In this document: one piece after another, positions 1 to 7,355 of the stretch
Numbering within the stretch: position 1 is the stretch's first letter
Layout of the letters: each line of letters opens with the position of its first letter
NCBI GenBank assembly: GCA_030725785.1
Contig: JANRFB010000073.1
Location: 13,417-62,962, forward strand
Length of the DNA: 49,546 bases
Origin: Solirubrobacteraceae bacterium
Lineage (GTDB): Bacteria > Actinomycetota > Thermoleophilia > Solirubrobacterales > Solirubrobacteraceae
Direction: 5' to 3'
Program-made: the position numbers and the translations under genes
Notes under the pieces: model-generated
The model's input: only the letters and a program-made list of their open reading frames with translations
What the model was told of the DNA's origin: nothing
The model's database searches: none

Positions 1-119
1 GCGGGCGCTGGGCCTGTGGCTGCTGTGCGGGGCGCTGGGCCTGTGGCTGCTGTGCAGGGCGCTGGGCCTGTGGCTGCTGTGCAGGGCGCTGGGCCTGTGG
101 CTGCTGTGCGGGGCGCTGA
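1..119. repeat. 27-bp tandem repeat, about 4.4 copies
   Basis: The 27-bp unit beginning GGCGCTGGGCCTGTGGCTG recurs at 4, 31, 58, 85 and (partly) 112. Copies are almost identical. On the minus strand it encodes the nonapeptide AQQPQAQRP in frame with the secreted protein above. The array is cut by the window start, so the full copy number is not visible. Confidence 0.93.
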
Positions 120-232
120 GCCGGTCGGCTGCCGCCGGATGAATTCAGCGGCTTGGCTACCAAAGCTGCCGGCAGCGCTAGAGCAGCAAGTGCTGCGAGG
201 GCGAACGAGAAAGTCGACTTCGTGCGGGACAT
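1..232 (-). CDS. Secreted repeat protein, N-terminal part (cut by window edge)
   Basis: Read from the ATG at 232 down to base 2, this frame is open for 77 codons and leaves the window. It begins MSRTKSTFSFALAALAALAL, a basic start followed by a hydrophobic Ala/Leu core, which is a textbook Sec signal peptide. A short linker (KPLNSSGGSRPAQRP) leads into tandem nonapeptides AQQPQAQRP. An AAGGAG ribosome site lies 9 nt before the ATG. The repeat copies differ at only two kinds of position, and both are silent in this frame (CCC/CCT for Pro, GCT/GCC for Ala). The same changes alter residues in plus-strand frames, so selection points to this strand. The product should be an exported Pro/Gln/Ala-rich, probably disordered protein or wall-spanning linker. 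Its C-terminal domain is outside the window, so function is unknown. Confidence 0.72.
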   Translation of the reverse strand, partial: MSRTKSTFSFALAALAALALPAALVAKPLNSSGGSRPAQRPAQQPQAQRPAQQPQAQRPAQQPQAQRPAQQPQAQRP

Positions 233-241
233 CTTCGATAA

Positions 242-247
242 CTCCTT
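242..247 (-). promoter_or_regulatory. Ribosome binding site AAGGAG
   Basis: CTCCTT on the plus strand is AAGGAG on the minus strand, 9 nt before the ATG at 232. It fixes the start of the secreted repeat protein. It is one of few clear Shine-Dalgarno sites in a window where most unit heads look leaderless. Confidence 0.65.
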
Positions 248-412
248 GGTGGGTTTTTAGAACTCCCGACCTAAACCGCCGCGCTCCCGATAGTTGTCCC
301 CGAATCTCTGAGAGAACTCTGAGATCGCGAACGAATCGGGATGGCTGTGGCTCAACCGGTTATCTACTTAGATCGCCGAGAGCCCGAGATGTGACGCTGC
401 AAATAACCCGAA

Positions 413-485
413 TGGAGCTAGCCGGACTCGAACCGGCGGCCTCCTGGGTGCGATCCAGGCGCTCTCCCAACTGAGCTATAGCCCC
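413..485 (-). tRNA. tRNA-Ala (anticodon CGC)
   Basis: On the minus strand a full cloverleaf of 73 nt can be drawn. The acceptor arm GGGGCTA pairs with TAGCTCC (one G-T pair), the D arm is GCTC...GAGC, and the anticodon stem CCTGG/CCAGG encloses the loop ATCGCAC. The T arm is GCCGG-TTCGAGT-CCGGC and the discriminator base is A. The anticodon CGC reads GCG alanine codons. CCA is not encoded, since the next bases are TTC. Confidence 0.95.
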
Positions 486-544
486 GCAAATGCGAGTGTA
501 GCCGGGCATCACCGCCACAGGCTGCCGCGTAGCTTTCTCTCCGC

Positions 545-550
545 TAGGCT
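545..550 (+). promoter_or_regulatory. Putative -10 box TAGGCT (leaderless start)
   Basis: TAGGCT lies 6 nt before the ATG at 557. That spacing would place the transcription start at or next to the start codon. No Shine-Dalgarno sequence is seen before this ATG. The same layout recurs at many unit heads in this window. Confidence 0.5.
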
Positions 551-556
551 TGCCGA

Positions 557-1099
557 ATGGGAATGCTTGATGACGCAATCCGGGAGCATCTGGATCTCAA
601 ACGCCGGCAGGGCGCGGATCCGTCGGAGATCGCACAGCTTGAAACTGAAGCGCTCGGAGGCGGCAAAGATGCCGAGCTCGAGGCAAAAGAGAAAGCTGAA
701 CTCGTCGAAGCCGAGGCGAGCGTCGCGGTCACAGAGATCGCCGCCGACGAAACGGCCGAGGCCGAGCTGCCCCTCGCCGAAGAGAAAATCGTCGATCAGG
801 AACCTGAACCTAAGGCGAGCCAGCCGACGGAGCAGTTCACGCCGGCCGAGCTAGAGGCAGCGATGCAGGCAGAGCCAGTCGTCAAAGAAGAGCCGGTCGC
901 CGAAGAAGAGCCAGTCGCCGAAGCGAGCCAGGAACTTTTCGAAGCCGAAGAGCCAGCCGAAAGCGCTCAGGAAGCCGACAGCGGCGCCGCTGACGAGGCC
1001 CGCGATGAGCTGGAAGCAACGCCCGATTTCCTCGAAGAGACGCCCGAGCACGACCGTCTCTGGTTCGAGCGCAAGCCGCCGCGCGACTTCGACTTCTGA
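557..1099 (+). CDS. Acidic Glu/Ala-rich protein of unknown function
   Basis: 180 aa. The first ~40 residues (MGMLDDAIREHLDLKRRQGA and on) look like an ordered amphipathic helix with a mix of charges. The middle, about residues 40-155, is low complexity and dominated by Glu, Ala, Pro and Val, including repeated EEPVAE motifs. The end, EHDRLWFERKPPRDFDF, is ordered-looking and aromatic. There is no signal peptide or membrane segment, so it is probably cytosolic. The layout of two ordered ends joined by a disordered acidic tether suggests an adaptor or scaffold, but this is inference only. It stands alone between a tRNA and a convergent glycosidase gene, whose stop lies 9 bp away. I do not recognise a characterised family. 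Confidence 0.8.
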   Translation: MGMLDDAIREHLDLKRRQGADPSEIAQLETEALGGGKDAELEAKEKAELVEAEASVAVTEIAADETAEAELPLAEEKIVDQEPEPKASQPTEQFTPAELEAAMQAEPVVKEEPVAEEEPVAEASQELFEAEEPAESAQEADSGAADEARDELEATPDFLEETPEHDRLWFERKPPRDFDF

Positions 1100-1108
1100 G
1101 CCGCTCCT

Positions 1109-2704
1109 CTAGGGAACGCGGTTTGTCGTCATCGCACGCTTGACGAGCTTGACGCTGGCGCCCCGCGGCGTGCGCGCGAGCGTCTTCGAGTTAAACGAGT
1201 AGAGGCCAAACTTCGGCGCGTAACCGGAGACCCACTCGAAGTTGTCGGTAAGCGACCAGCCGATCCAGCCGACGACGTTGGCTTCCTTCGCGACGATTGA
1301 AGCGCGCATCTGGCGCAGGTGGTCACGCAGGTAGGCGGGGCGCAGGCGATCTTTCGCATCGGCGATCCCACTCTCAGTGACGATCACCGGCAACTTGTAG
1401 CTGCCGGCCGTCTTCAGCACCTGGCGGAAACCAGCCGGGAAAATCTCAGAGCCGAAGTCGCTGCATAGCGTCGGGCATGGAGCCGCAGTCGGAGCGCGCT
1501 GCCAGCGATAGGAGGTAGCCGGCAGGAAGTCGAGCACCGGGATCTGTGGAGTGATCGGAGCACCGAGCGCAGTAGCGCGGCCGCGGAAGTAGTAGTTGAG
1601 GCCAACGAAATCGGCACGGCGGCCGTGAATTGCCCGCTCGCCGGCGCCGATTGTTCCATCAGCGTTGGCGTCAAAGTTTCCCCGCACCGCGGCATCGACG
1701 AAAATCCGGTTGAAGAGATAGTCGGCGTGCTCGGTGGCGGCGACGTCGGCAGCGCTTGACGGATTGGTTGGCGTGAAGGCGATCATGTTCTGCACCAGGC
1801 CAACCTTCGAAGTGCGATCAAGCTTCTTGACCGCTTGGTACGCGACGCCGTTGGCGGCCTCAAGGTTGCGGATCGCCGTCGTCGCTGCCGTGAAGCTGTA
1901 AACGCCAGGCGGGAAGTTGCCCTCAACGAGGCCAGGAATGTTGGCGTAACCGTTCGTGACGACGACCATCGGCTCATTGATTGGTGCCCATCGATCAACG
2001 AGATCGCCAAATCGCCAGGCGGCCCAGGCCGAGTAGCGCTCAAACTCAGTGACGGTTGAGCCGCTCAGCCAGCCAGCGCGCTGTAGCGGCGGAAGCTCGG
2101 CGTTCGGGTCGCGGCCAGCGAGCGCGGCGCGGACGGCGAGCGGGTCGTGAATCCAGCCCGGCAACGTGAAGTGGTTGAGCGTGACAAACGGCGACATCTT
2201 GCTGGCACGAATCAACCTCAGGATTTTGCGGTAGCGACCGACAGCCTTTGGGTCAGCTTGGCGATCGAGCGCGCGCAGCATCTGCGGGCTCGTGGAAGCA
2301 ACGCCCGGCAAGTTCGTTGGCTGCTTCGGAAAGAGCCGACTCCACTCGAGCCCCATGCGGAAAAGGTTCGCTCCGAGCCCCGAGCGGGCGAGCTTGATGT
2401 CGGCCTCGTACTTCGACCAGAAGCCAGGGCCGTTCTCCGGCATCTCGCCGCTTACCGTGCCGCTGGCGATGTTGCCCTTGTCATGGACCCAGGCCCACCA
2501 GTCGCTCGTCGGGTCGGTATCGCGGCCGCGGCCCATCTCGGACTGGAAACCGGCGATCGCTGTACCCCAGAGGAACCCTTTCGGCATCGAGCCGCCGGCA
2601 GGCTGCTGCGCGACTGCGGCTGCCGGGAGCGCGCAGAGCGCTGCGATCGCGGTGGCGACCGCGACAAACCGTGAAACGGAAGAGAAGCTTCGAGCAGAGT
2701 TCAT
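1109..2704 (-). CDS. Secreted family 1 glycoside hydrolase (beta-glucosidase-like)
   Basis: 531 aa from the ATG at 2704; a TTG just upstream in frame is less likely. Residues 1 to about 34 form a signal peptide ending in AAAVAQQ, so the enzyme acts outside the membrane. The rest is a GH1 TIM barrel: an N-terminal FLWGTAIAGFQSEM block, the acid/base motif APINEP near residue 240 and the nucleophile motif VTESG near residue 443, followed by GWIGWSLTDNFEW close to the C-terminus. In GH1 these two glutamates carry out retaining hydrolysis of beta-glucosides or beta-galactosides. The family usually has TENG; TESG keeps the nucleophile. Substrate cannot be told from sequence. Most GH1 enzymes are cytosolic, so an exported one suggests use of extracellular plant or microbial oligosaccharides. 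Confidence 0.92.
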   Translation of the reverse strand: MNSARSFSSVSRFVAVATAIAALCALPAAAVAQQPAGGSMPKGFLWGTAIAGFQSEMGRGRDTDPTSDWWAWVHDKGNIASGTVSGEMPENGPGFWSKYEADIKLARSGLGANLFRMGLEWSRLFPKQPTNLPGVASTSPQMLRALDRQADPKAVGRYRKILRLIRASKMSPFVTLNHFTLPGWIHDPLAVRAALAGRDPNAELPPLQRAGWLSGSTVTEFERYSAWAAWRFGDLVDRWAPINEPMVVVTNGYANIPGLVEGNFPPGVYSFTAATTAIRNLEAANGVAYQAVKKLDRTSKVGLVQNMIAFTPTNPSSAADVAATEHADYLFNRIFVDAAVRGNFDANADGTIGAGERAIHGRRADFVGLNYYFRGRATALGAPITPQIPVLDFLPATSYRWQRAPTAAPCPTLCSDFGSEIFPAGFRQVLKTAGSYKLPVIVTESGIADAKDRLRPAYLRDHLRQMRASIVAKEANVVGWIGWSLTDNFEWVSGYAPKFGLYSFNSKTLARTPRGASVKLVKRAMTTNRVP

Positions 2705-2712
2705 CAACGCCC

Positions 2713-2718
2713 AATCTA
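2713..2718 (-). promoter_or_regulatory. Putative -10 box TAGATT (leaderless start)
   Basis: On the minus strand TAGATT lies 8 nt before the ATG at 2704. This supports both the choice of ATG over the upstream TTG and a leaderless message for the glycosidase. Confidence 0.45.
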
Positions 2719-2778
2719 GTCGAGCCGGAATGGTCGTGGCGCCGGGTCAGAGCTGTGGGCTCTAAACTTCCAGCTTGA

Positions 2779-2851
2779 GGGGCCATAGCTCAGCTGGGAG
2801 AGCGCCGCCTTTGCAAGGCGGAGGTCGTCGGTTCGATCCCGACTGGCTCCA
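2779..2851 (+). tRNA. tRNA-Ala (anticodon TGC)
   Basis: A 73-nt cloverleaf: acceptor GGGGCCA/TGGCTCC, D arm GCTC...GAGC, and anticodon stem CCGCC/GGCGG around loop TTTGCAA. The T arm holds GGTTCGATCCC and the discriminator is A. Anticodon TGC decodes alanine. CCA is not encoded. It is the second alanine tRNA within 2.4 kb, on the opposite strand to the first. Confidence 0.96.
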
Positions 2852-2900
2852 TCGAACAGCACGCGCAGCGCAAGCGGCGCGCTGGTGATTGATCTTGGAA

Positions 2901-2906
2901 TAAGAT
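2901..2906 (+). promoter_or_regulatory. Putative -10 box TAAGAT (leaderless start)
   Basis: TAAGAT lies 6 nt before the ATG at 2913, with no Shine-Dalgarno sequence between them. The position fits a leaderless message. Confidence 0.45.
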
Positions 2907-2912
2907 CATCTG

Positions 2913-4004
2913 ATGCGCACTCGCACCGTTTTGGTGGTTCTTGCAGCAGCACTCGCTTCTGGATCGCTCAGCGCAGCTTCAGCAAGCGCTCAGGCCGCGG
3001 CACCAACGGTCTGGCTCTGCAAACCGGGGTTGGCATCCAACCCCTGCAGCAGCTCGGCAAAGACAACGCTGATCAAACCGAATGGCTCGAAGGTGACTGA
3101 GCCACTGAAAGCCCAGGCGAAGCAGCCAATCGACTGCTTCTACGTCTACCCGACCGTAAGTCAGCAGATGACGCCAAACGCGAATCTTGAGATCACAACG
3201 GCTGAAACCGGCGTCGCGATTGCTCAGGCCTCCCGCTTTGCGTCAAAGTGCCGCGTCTACGCGCCGATGTACCGGCAGTTAACGCTGGCGGCACTGTTCG
3301 GTAGGGCCAGCGGAACGCCGGACCGAGAGATTGGTTACGCCGACGTCAAGGCAGCGTGGAATGAGTACCTCTCTAAATACAACAAGGGCCGCGGCGTGGT
3401 GCTGATCGGGCACTCGCAGGGAACCGGCGTATTGGCCCGCCTGGCCGCCGCGGAGATTGATCCAAAGCCAGTCGTTCGGCGCAAGCTGATTTCGGCGCTG
3501 CTGATCGGTGGCGGTGTTACCGTCCGGCGGGGCAAGGACGTAGGCGGCAGCTTCAAGAAGATCGCGGCGTGCCGCAAGAGCAGTCAAACGGGCTGCGTGA
3601 TCGCTTACAACACGTTCGCGCAGCAGCCACCAGCCGTAACCAACTTTGGCCGCACAACGAAGGCTGGCGAAGAAGTTCTCTGCGTCAACCCCGCCGCGCT
3701 TAAGCGCGGCCGCACTGGGAAGGCGAAAGTTTTGATCCCAACCTCACAGCTTGCGTTCGGAGGCACCCCTCTCGCACCGAATCCATGGGTAGCGATGAAT
3801 GACCTCTACACGACCAAGTGCATGAGTTCCGGTGGTGCAAGCTGGATGCAAGCCAACGACATCGGGCGTGCGAGCGACAAGCGGGTCCGTTTCGGCGCTC
3901 CGCTGGGCCAGTCGTGGGGGCTCCATATCGTCGACGTGAACATCGTGCTTGGCAATCTGCTCGACCTAGTTGACGATCAATCGGCAGCCTGGCGCAAACT
4001 CTAA
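2913..4004 (+). CDS. Secreted DUF3089 alpha/beta-hydrolase-like protein
   Basis: 363 aa with a signal peptide (VLVVLAAALASGSLSAASASA, cleavage near residue 26). The mature part matches the DUF3089 pattern: DCFYVYPTVS near residue 73, a block naming asparagine and threonine-rich turns, APMYRQLT, and a nucleophile elbow GHSQGT near residue 166 followed by a small-residue helix. DUF3089 proteins are predicted serine hydrolases of the alpha/beta fold, exported and mostly uncharacterised. The Ser of GHSQG is the likely nucleophile. It is a monocistronic gene after tRNA-Ala. Substrate is unknown; a lipase or esterase role is plausible. Confidence 0.85.
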   Translation: MRTRTVLVVLAAALASGSLSAASASAQAAAPTVWLCKPGLASNPCSSSAKTTLIKPNGSKVTEPLKAQAKQPIDCFYVYPTVSQQMTPNANLEITTAETGVAIAQASRFASKCRVYAPMYRQLTLAALFGRASGTPDREIGYADVKAAWNEYLSKYNKGRGVVLIGHSQGTGVLARLAAAEIDPKPVVRRKLISALLIGGGVTVRRGKDVGGSFKKIAACRKSSQTGCVIAYNTFAQQPPAVTNFGRTTKAGEEVLCVNPAALKRGRTGKAKVLIPTSQLAFGGTPLAPNPWVAMNDLYTTKCMSSGGASWMQANDIGRASDKRVRFGAPLGQSWGLHIVDVNIVLGNLLDLVDDQSAAWRKL

Positions 4005-4052
4005 CTTCGGCGCGGCAGCGCTTATTCGCCACTTAGCTTCGCCGCTACCCTA

Positions 4053-5270
4053 ATGAAGACTGTGTTGTCCTTCATTCGTAGAACATCCAGTAAGACGCTT
4101 GCGGCTCTTGGCGCTGCGGTGGCGTTGGTTGCCGCGCTAGGCGCGGTAGCTGCAACCGGTGCCGACGGTGGCAACGACCGGCCGCCAGCGAAGCCACTGG
4201 CAGAGGCGATTGCCTCCTCTCTCGATGGTCAAGAGATCGACGGCCTATCTGCTCGCGTCACCTTCACCAACGAGATGCTCGAATCGGCCGGCATGGTTAA
4301 AGGCGCCGACCCGCTGATCGGTGGCGGCAGCGGCAGGCTCTGGGCCTCGAACAATGGTGATGTTCGAATCGAACTGCAGTCGGAAGCTGGCGGTGGCGAT
4401 GTACAGATCGTTGCCCGCGGCGACCAGCTCTGGCTCTACCACGCGGCAGCCAACACGGTCTACCGCACGACGATCGAGCCGGAAGAAAAAAGCGGCAAGA
4501 AGGACGGCAAGGAAGAGTGGCCACCAAGCGTTGCTGCCGTCAGTCGAATGCTGGAGCAGCTCGGTTCTGAAGCTGTCGTCTCAGGCGCCATTCCAAGCAA
4601 TGTTGCCGGCAAGCCCGCTTACAGCACGCGAATTGAACCGAAGGACCAGAGCGACCTGATTGGTGGCGCAGACGTAACTTGGGACGCCTCAAATGGCGCC
4701 CCGTTGCGCGTCGCAATCTATGCCCGCGGCGAGAACGACCCAACGCTGGCGATCGAGACCACCGAAGTTAGCTTTGGAGCCGTAGACGACGCCGTCTTTG
4801 CGATTCAGCCCCCGGCCTCGGCGAAGGTTGAGAACATGAGCGCCGCCAATGCGCCGAGCGCAGCCGATAAGCCGAAGCGGCCGATTACTGGGCTCAGCGC
4901 AACACGCGCAGCAGCGCCGTTTGAACTTTCCGCCCCAGCCAAGCTCGCGGGGCTGCCTCGCAGCGAAGTGATGCTCGTTGGCAGCGGCGACAAGAAGAGC
5001 GTCACGATCACTTATGGCGAAGGACTCGGCGCGATCACGGTGATTGAGAGTGCTGCCAGCGGCAAAGACGAAGCAGCTTCGCTTGGCGCATCTGAGCAGG
5101 CCAAGCGCGACGGGATTGAAATCCCGACAGCGAAGGTCGCTGGCGCTGAGGCGACAGTCTTTGGCACGCCACTTGGATCGCTCGTCAGCTTCACTCGCGG
5201 CGGAGTCCGCTACGTCGTGATCGGCTCAGTAACAGAGCAGGACGCTCTCGCCGCTGCCCGCGGGCTCTAA
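4053..5270 (+). CDS. Membrane-anchored LolA-like protein, partner of ABC exporter
   Basis: 405 aa. A hydrophobic segment (LAALGAAVALVAALGAVAATG, about residues 15-36) acts as a signal anchor. The following ~220 residues have the alternating strand pattern of LolA/LppX-like beta barrels, with phrases such as GRLWASNNGDVRIELQSEAG and DQLWLYHAAANTVYRTTI. The C-terminal ~110 residues form a second small domain ending in VRYVVIGSVTEQDALAAARG, similar to DUF4367-type sensors. The gene sits 5 bp before the ABC ATPase. In actinobacteria such proteins are often called LolA or MucB/RseB-like, and a lipid- or lipoprotein-binding role is likely. Start is uncertain: a TACCCT box ends just 1 nt before the ATG, while a GTG at 4062 would fit the leaderless spacing better. 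Confidence 0.75.
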   Translation: MKTVLSFIRRTSSKTLAALGAAVALVAALGAVAATGADGGNDRPPAKPLAEAIASSLDGQEIDGLSARVTFTNEMLESAGMVKGADPLIGGGSGRLWASNNGDVRIELQSEAGGGDVQIVARGDQLWLYHAAANTVYRTTIEPEEKSGKKDGKEEWPPSVAAVSRMLEQLGSEAVVSGAIPSNVAGKPAYSTRIEPKDQSDLIGGADVTWDASNGAPLRVAIYARGENDPTLAIETTEVSFGAVDDAVFAIQPPASAKVENMSAANAPSAADKPKRPITGLSATRAAAPFELSAPAKLAGLPRSEVMLVGSGDKKSVTITYGEGLGAITVIESAASGKDEAASLGASEQAKRDGIEIPTAKVAGAEATVFGTPLGSLVSFTRGGVRYVVIGSVTEQDALAAARGL

Positions 5271-5275
5271 CCACC

Positions 5276-6253
5276 GTGAGCGAACAGCCGCCGGTCGCGC
5301 TCCGCGGACTAACGAAACGGTACGGCCGTATTACCGCAGTTGATGACGTTTCACTAACCGTCAACGAGGGCGATGTATTTGGTTACCTCGGGCCAAACGG
5401 CGCTGGCAAGACGACATCGCTGCGGATGATGCTGGGACTGATTACCCCGACCGCAGGTGAGGCCCGTGTATTTGGCCACGACCCGCAGAAGTCGGTCGAT
5501 GCGCTGGCCGACGTGGCCGGCTTCGTCGAAGCGCCGCGCTTCTACCCATACCTCGACGGCATGACCAACCTTCGCCTCGTAGCTGCGCTCGATGGCAACG
5601 AAGCGAAAACGCGAATTGATGAAGCGCTCGATGTGGTTGAGCTGACAGGCCGCGCCGGTGACAAGGTTGGCGGCTACTCGCACGGAATGCGCCAGCGTCT
5701 CGGAATTGCCGCGGCGCTGATCCGCCGACCGAAGCTGCTGCTGCTCGACGAACCAGCGACCGGCCTCGACCCTGGTGGCATGCGCGACATGCGCGCGCTG
5801 ATTGCGCGGTTATCGGCGGAGGGAATGACTGTGATGCTCTCCAGCCACCTGCTGGCCGAGGTCGAAGAGCTTTGCAACCGTGTGGCGATTGTGCGAAGTG
5901 GGCGGATCGTCTACGAAGGCGAACTTGACGAGCTGCGCGCTACGGCAGGGTTGACGATTCGGCTGCGCACAAGTGACGATGAGGTTGCACTGCGCGTCCT
6001 CTCTGACCGCCGCGGAATAAGCGACGTGACCCGCCATGGCGCCGCGCCGATCCAGTTCCGCGCCGCCGACGAAGCGGCGATCGGCGAGCTCTCGCGCGCG
6101 CTCGCCGACTCCGGCGCACTCATCTTCGAGCTGGCACCAAGCGCGGCAACGCTCGAGGATCTCTTCTTCGAACTGACCGAGGGCGAAGGCGACGCTCAGG
6201 CGGAAGAGAAGCGGCTTGACGAGCTCTCCGATCTGACCGGAGGGCCTCAGTGA
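5276..6253 (+). CDS. ABC transporter ATP-binding protein
   Basis: 325 aa from GTG. Walker A GPNGAGKTT is at residues 39-47, the signature YSHGMRQRLGIA near 136-147, Walker B LLLLDEPATGLDP near 155-167, and the switch histidine follows in LSSHLLAEVEELC. The last ~100 residues form the extra C-terminal domain common in exporters of the BcrA/CcmA-like group. It energises the membrane partner encoded immediately downstream, with which it overlaps by 4 nt. Together with the LolA-like gene upstream it forms a three-gene operon, perhaps moving a lipid, peptide or antibiotic outward. The cargo cannot be read from sequence. Confidence 0.93.
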   Translation: MSEQPPVALRGLTKRYGRITAVDDVSLTVNEGDVFGYLGPNGAGKTTSLRMMLGLITPTAGEARVFGHDPQKSVDALADVAGFVEAPRFYPYLDGMTNLRLVAALDGNEAKTRIDEALDVVELTGRAGDKVGGYSHGMRQRLGIAAALIRRPKLLLLDEPATGLDPGGMRDMRALIARLSAEGMTVMLSSHLLAEVEELCNRVAIVRSGRIVYEGELDELRATAGLTIRLRTSDDEVALRVLSDRRGISDVTRHGAAPIQFRAADEAAIGELSRALADSGALIFELAPSAATLEDLFFELTEGEGDAQAEEKRLDELSDLTGGPQ

Positions 6254-7071
6254 GCCGCCCGGGAACACTGACCGTCTACCGCTGGGAGCTGCGCAAGCTT
6301 CGAGCGCAGAAGCGGACCTACCTTGGACTCGGCGCCGCTGTGCTGGTGCCGATCGTCTTTTCGGTTGCGGTCGCGATCCAGCCCGGCGAACCGGCCGACG
6401 TGCCTTTCGGCCGCTACATCAACGACACCGGCCTCGCCTTCCCGCTCGTAACGCTGCTGTTCGGCTCAATCTGGTTCTACCCGCTGATCGCGGCGCTCGT
6501 CTCCGGCGACATCGTCGCCAACGAGGACAACAACGGCACGCTGAAGACGATCCTGACGCGCTCGGTTGAGCGCAGCCAGATCTTCTTCGGCAAGGTGCTG
6601 GCAGCCTTTAGCTATTCGATCTTGGCGATCATCCTTAGCGGCGTCGTCGCAACAATTGCCGGCATCATCGTCTCTGGTTTTAACCCGATCCCAACACTCT
6701 CGGGAACGTTGGAGACGCCGGAGCGAGGTTTGCTGCTGGTGGCGGGCAGCCTCGCCGTTTACCTGATGCCGATCTTGGCGATCTCCAGCTTTGCGCTGCT
6801 GCTATCGACCGTCTTCCGCAACAGCGCCGCGGCCGTCGTCGGCACCTTGATGTTCTCGCTTCTGCTGCAGCTGGTGGTAATTATCCCCGGCCTCGACGGC
6901 CTCCAGCCCTACCTGCTCAGCACACAGTTCAACTCTTGGCAAGGGCTGCTGCGGACCCCCGCCGACTGGGATCCGATCATCCGCGCCGCTTGGGTTTCAG
7001 CGGCCTACGCAATCCCGTCACTAGCTATTGCGTTGACGGTCTTCCTGCGCCGCGACGTAGCCGGCGGCTAA
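6250..7071 (+). CDS. ABC transporter permease (ABC-2 type)
   Basis: 273 aa from GTG inside a GTGA overlap with the ATPase gene. About six membrane segments are visible, for example LGLGAAVLVPIVFSVAVAI near residue 27, a segment around LVTLLFGSIWFYPLIAALVS near residue 67, and a last one near the end. The motif EDNNGTLKTILTRSVERSQ between the second and third segments is typical of ABC-2 permeases such as those of Gram-positive exporters. It ends in CTAA shared with the convergent gene on the other strand. Two copies, or one with another permease, would pair with the ATPase. Confidence 0.9.
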   Translation: MSRPGTLTVYRWELRKLRAQKRTYLGLGAAVLVPIVFSVAVAIQPGEPADVPFGRYINDTGLAFPLVTLLFGSIWFYPLIAALVSGDIVANEDNNGTLKTILTRSVERSQIFFGKVLAAFSYSILAIILSGVVATIAGIIVSGFNPIPTLSGTLETPERGLLLVAGSLAVYLMPILAISSFALLLSTVFRNSAAAVVGTLMFSLLLQLVVIIPGLDGLQPYLLSTQFNSWQGLLRTPADWDPIIRAAWVSAAYAIPSLAIALTVFLRRDVAGG

Positions 7072-7355
7072 GCGGCCGCAGCCGGGTTTTGCTCAGCCCA
7101 CTCGATGATCTTCGCCGACTCGTCGAAGCCAGTACCGTCATCGAATTCAATTGCGGGAACCCATGTGCGACCGGTGACGGCCTTCACGTGGCGACGCTTC
7201 GGTTGGAGCGCTAGCGGCAGCGGTCCGAGGCCGTAGACCTTAACCACTTCGGGGTCGTAACCGGCATCAAGCAGCGCCTGATGAGCTTCACCGCAGGGAT
7301 GCTTGTGGCCAAAGAACTTGGTTGTCCAAGCGCCGTAGCAGACGTAGAGCTTCAT
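7068..7355 (-). CDS. Small thioredoxin-fold protein (GST N-terminal-like)
   Basis: 95 aa. The start [13 protein letters not shown], the [20 protein letters not shown] block and [20 protein letters not shown] match the N-terminal thioredoxin-like domain of glutathione S-transferases, including the cis-Pro strand (VPAI) and the substrate-contact turn (DES). The helical C-terminal GST domain is absent, so this is a stand-alone fold. Cysteines at residues 6 and 21 may be redox active. Translation is coupled to transketolase by an ATGA overlap. The role is unknown; a reductase or thiol-transfer function is possible. Confidence 0.8.
   Translation of the reverse strand: MKLYVCYGAWTTKFFGHKHPCGEAHQALLDAGYDPEVVKVYGLGPLPLALQPKRRHVKAVTGRTWVPAIEFDDGTGFDESAKIIEWAEQNPAAAA

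Noticed and set aside
1-119. CRISPR-like array
   Set aside because: The 27-bp copies are directly adjacent with no spacers and keep a reading frame.
16-474. Plus-strand open frame of 152 codons over the repeat region
   Set aside because: It runs through the tRNA-Ala at 413-485, its repeat variants are non-silent in this frame, and a minus-strand gene with ribosome site and signal peptide explains the repeats better.
360-578. Minus-strand open frame of 72 codons
   Set aside because: It covers the tRNA-Ala; its peptide is the usual false translation of a tRNA.
2716-2952. Minus-strand open frame of 78 codons
   Set aside because: It is antisense to the second tRNA-Ala and shows a typical spurious tRNA translation (SRDRTDDLRLAKAALSQLSY).
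4046-4051. TACCCT as leaderless -10 box for the ATG at 4053
   Set aside because: It ends 1 nt before the ATG, too close; either another box (TAGCTT, 4034-4039) or the GTG at 4062 is used, so it was not counted as an example.
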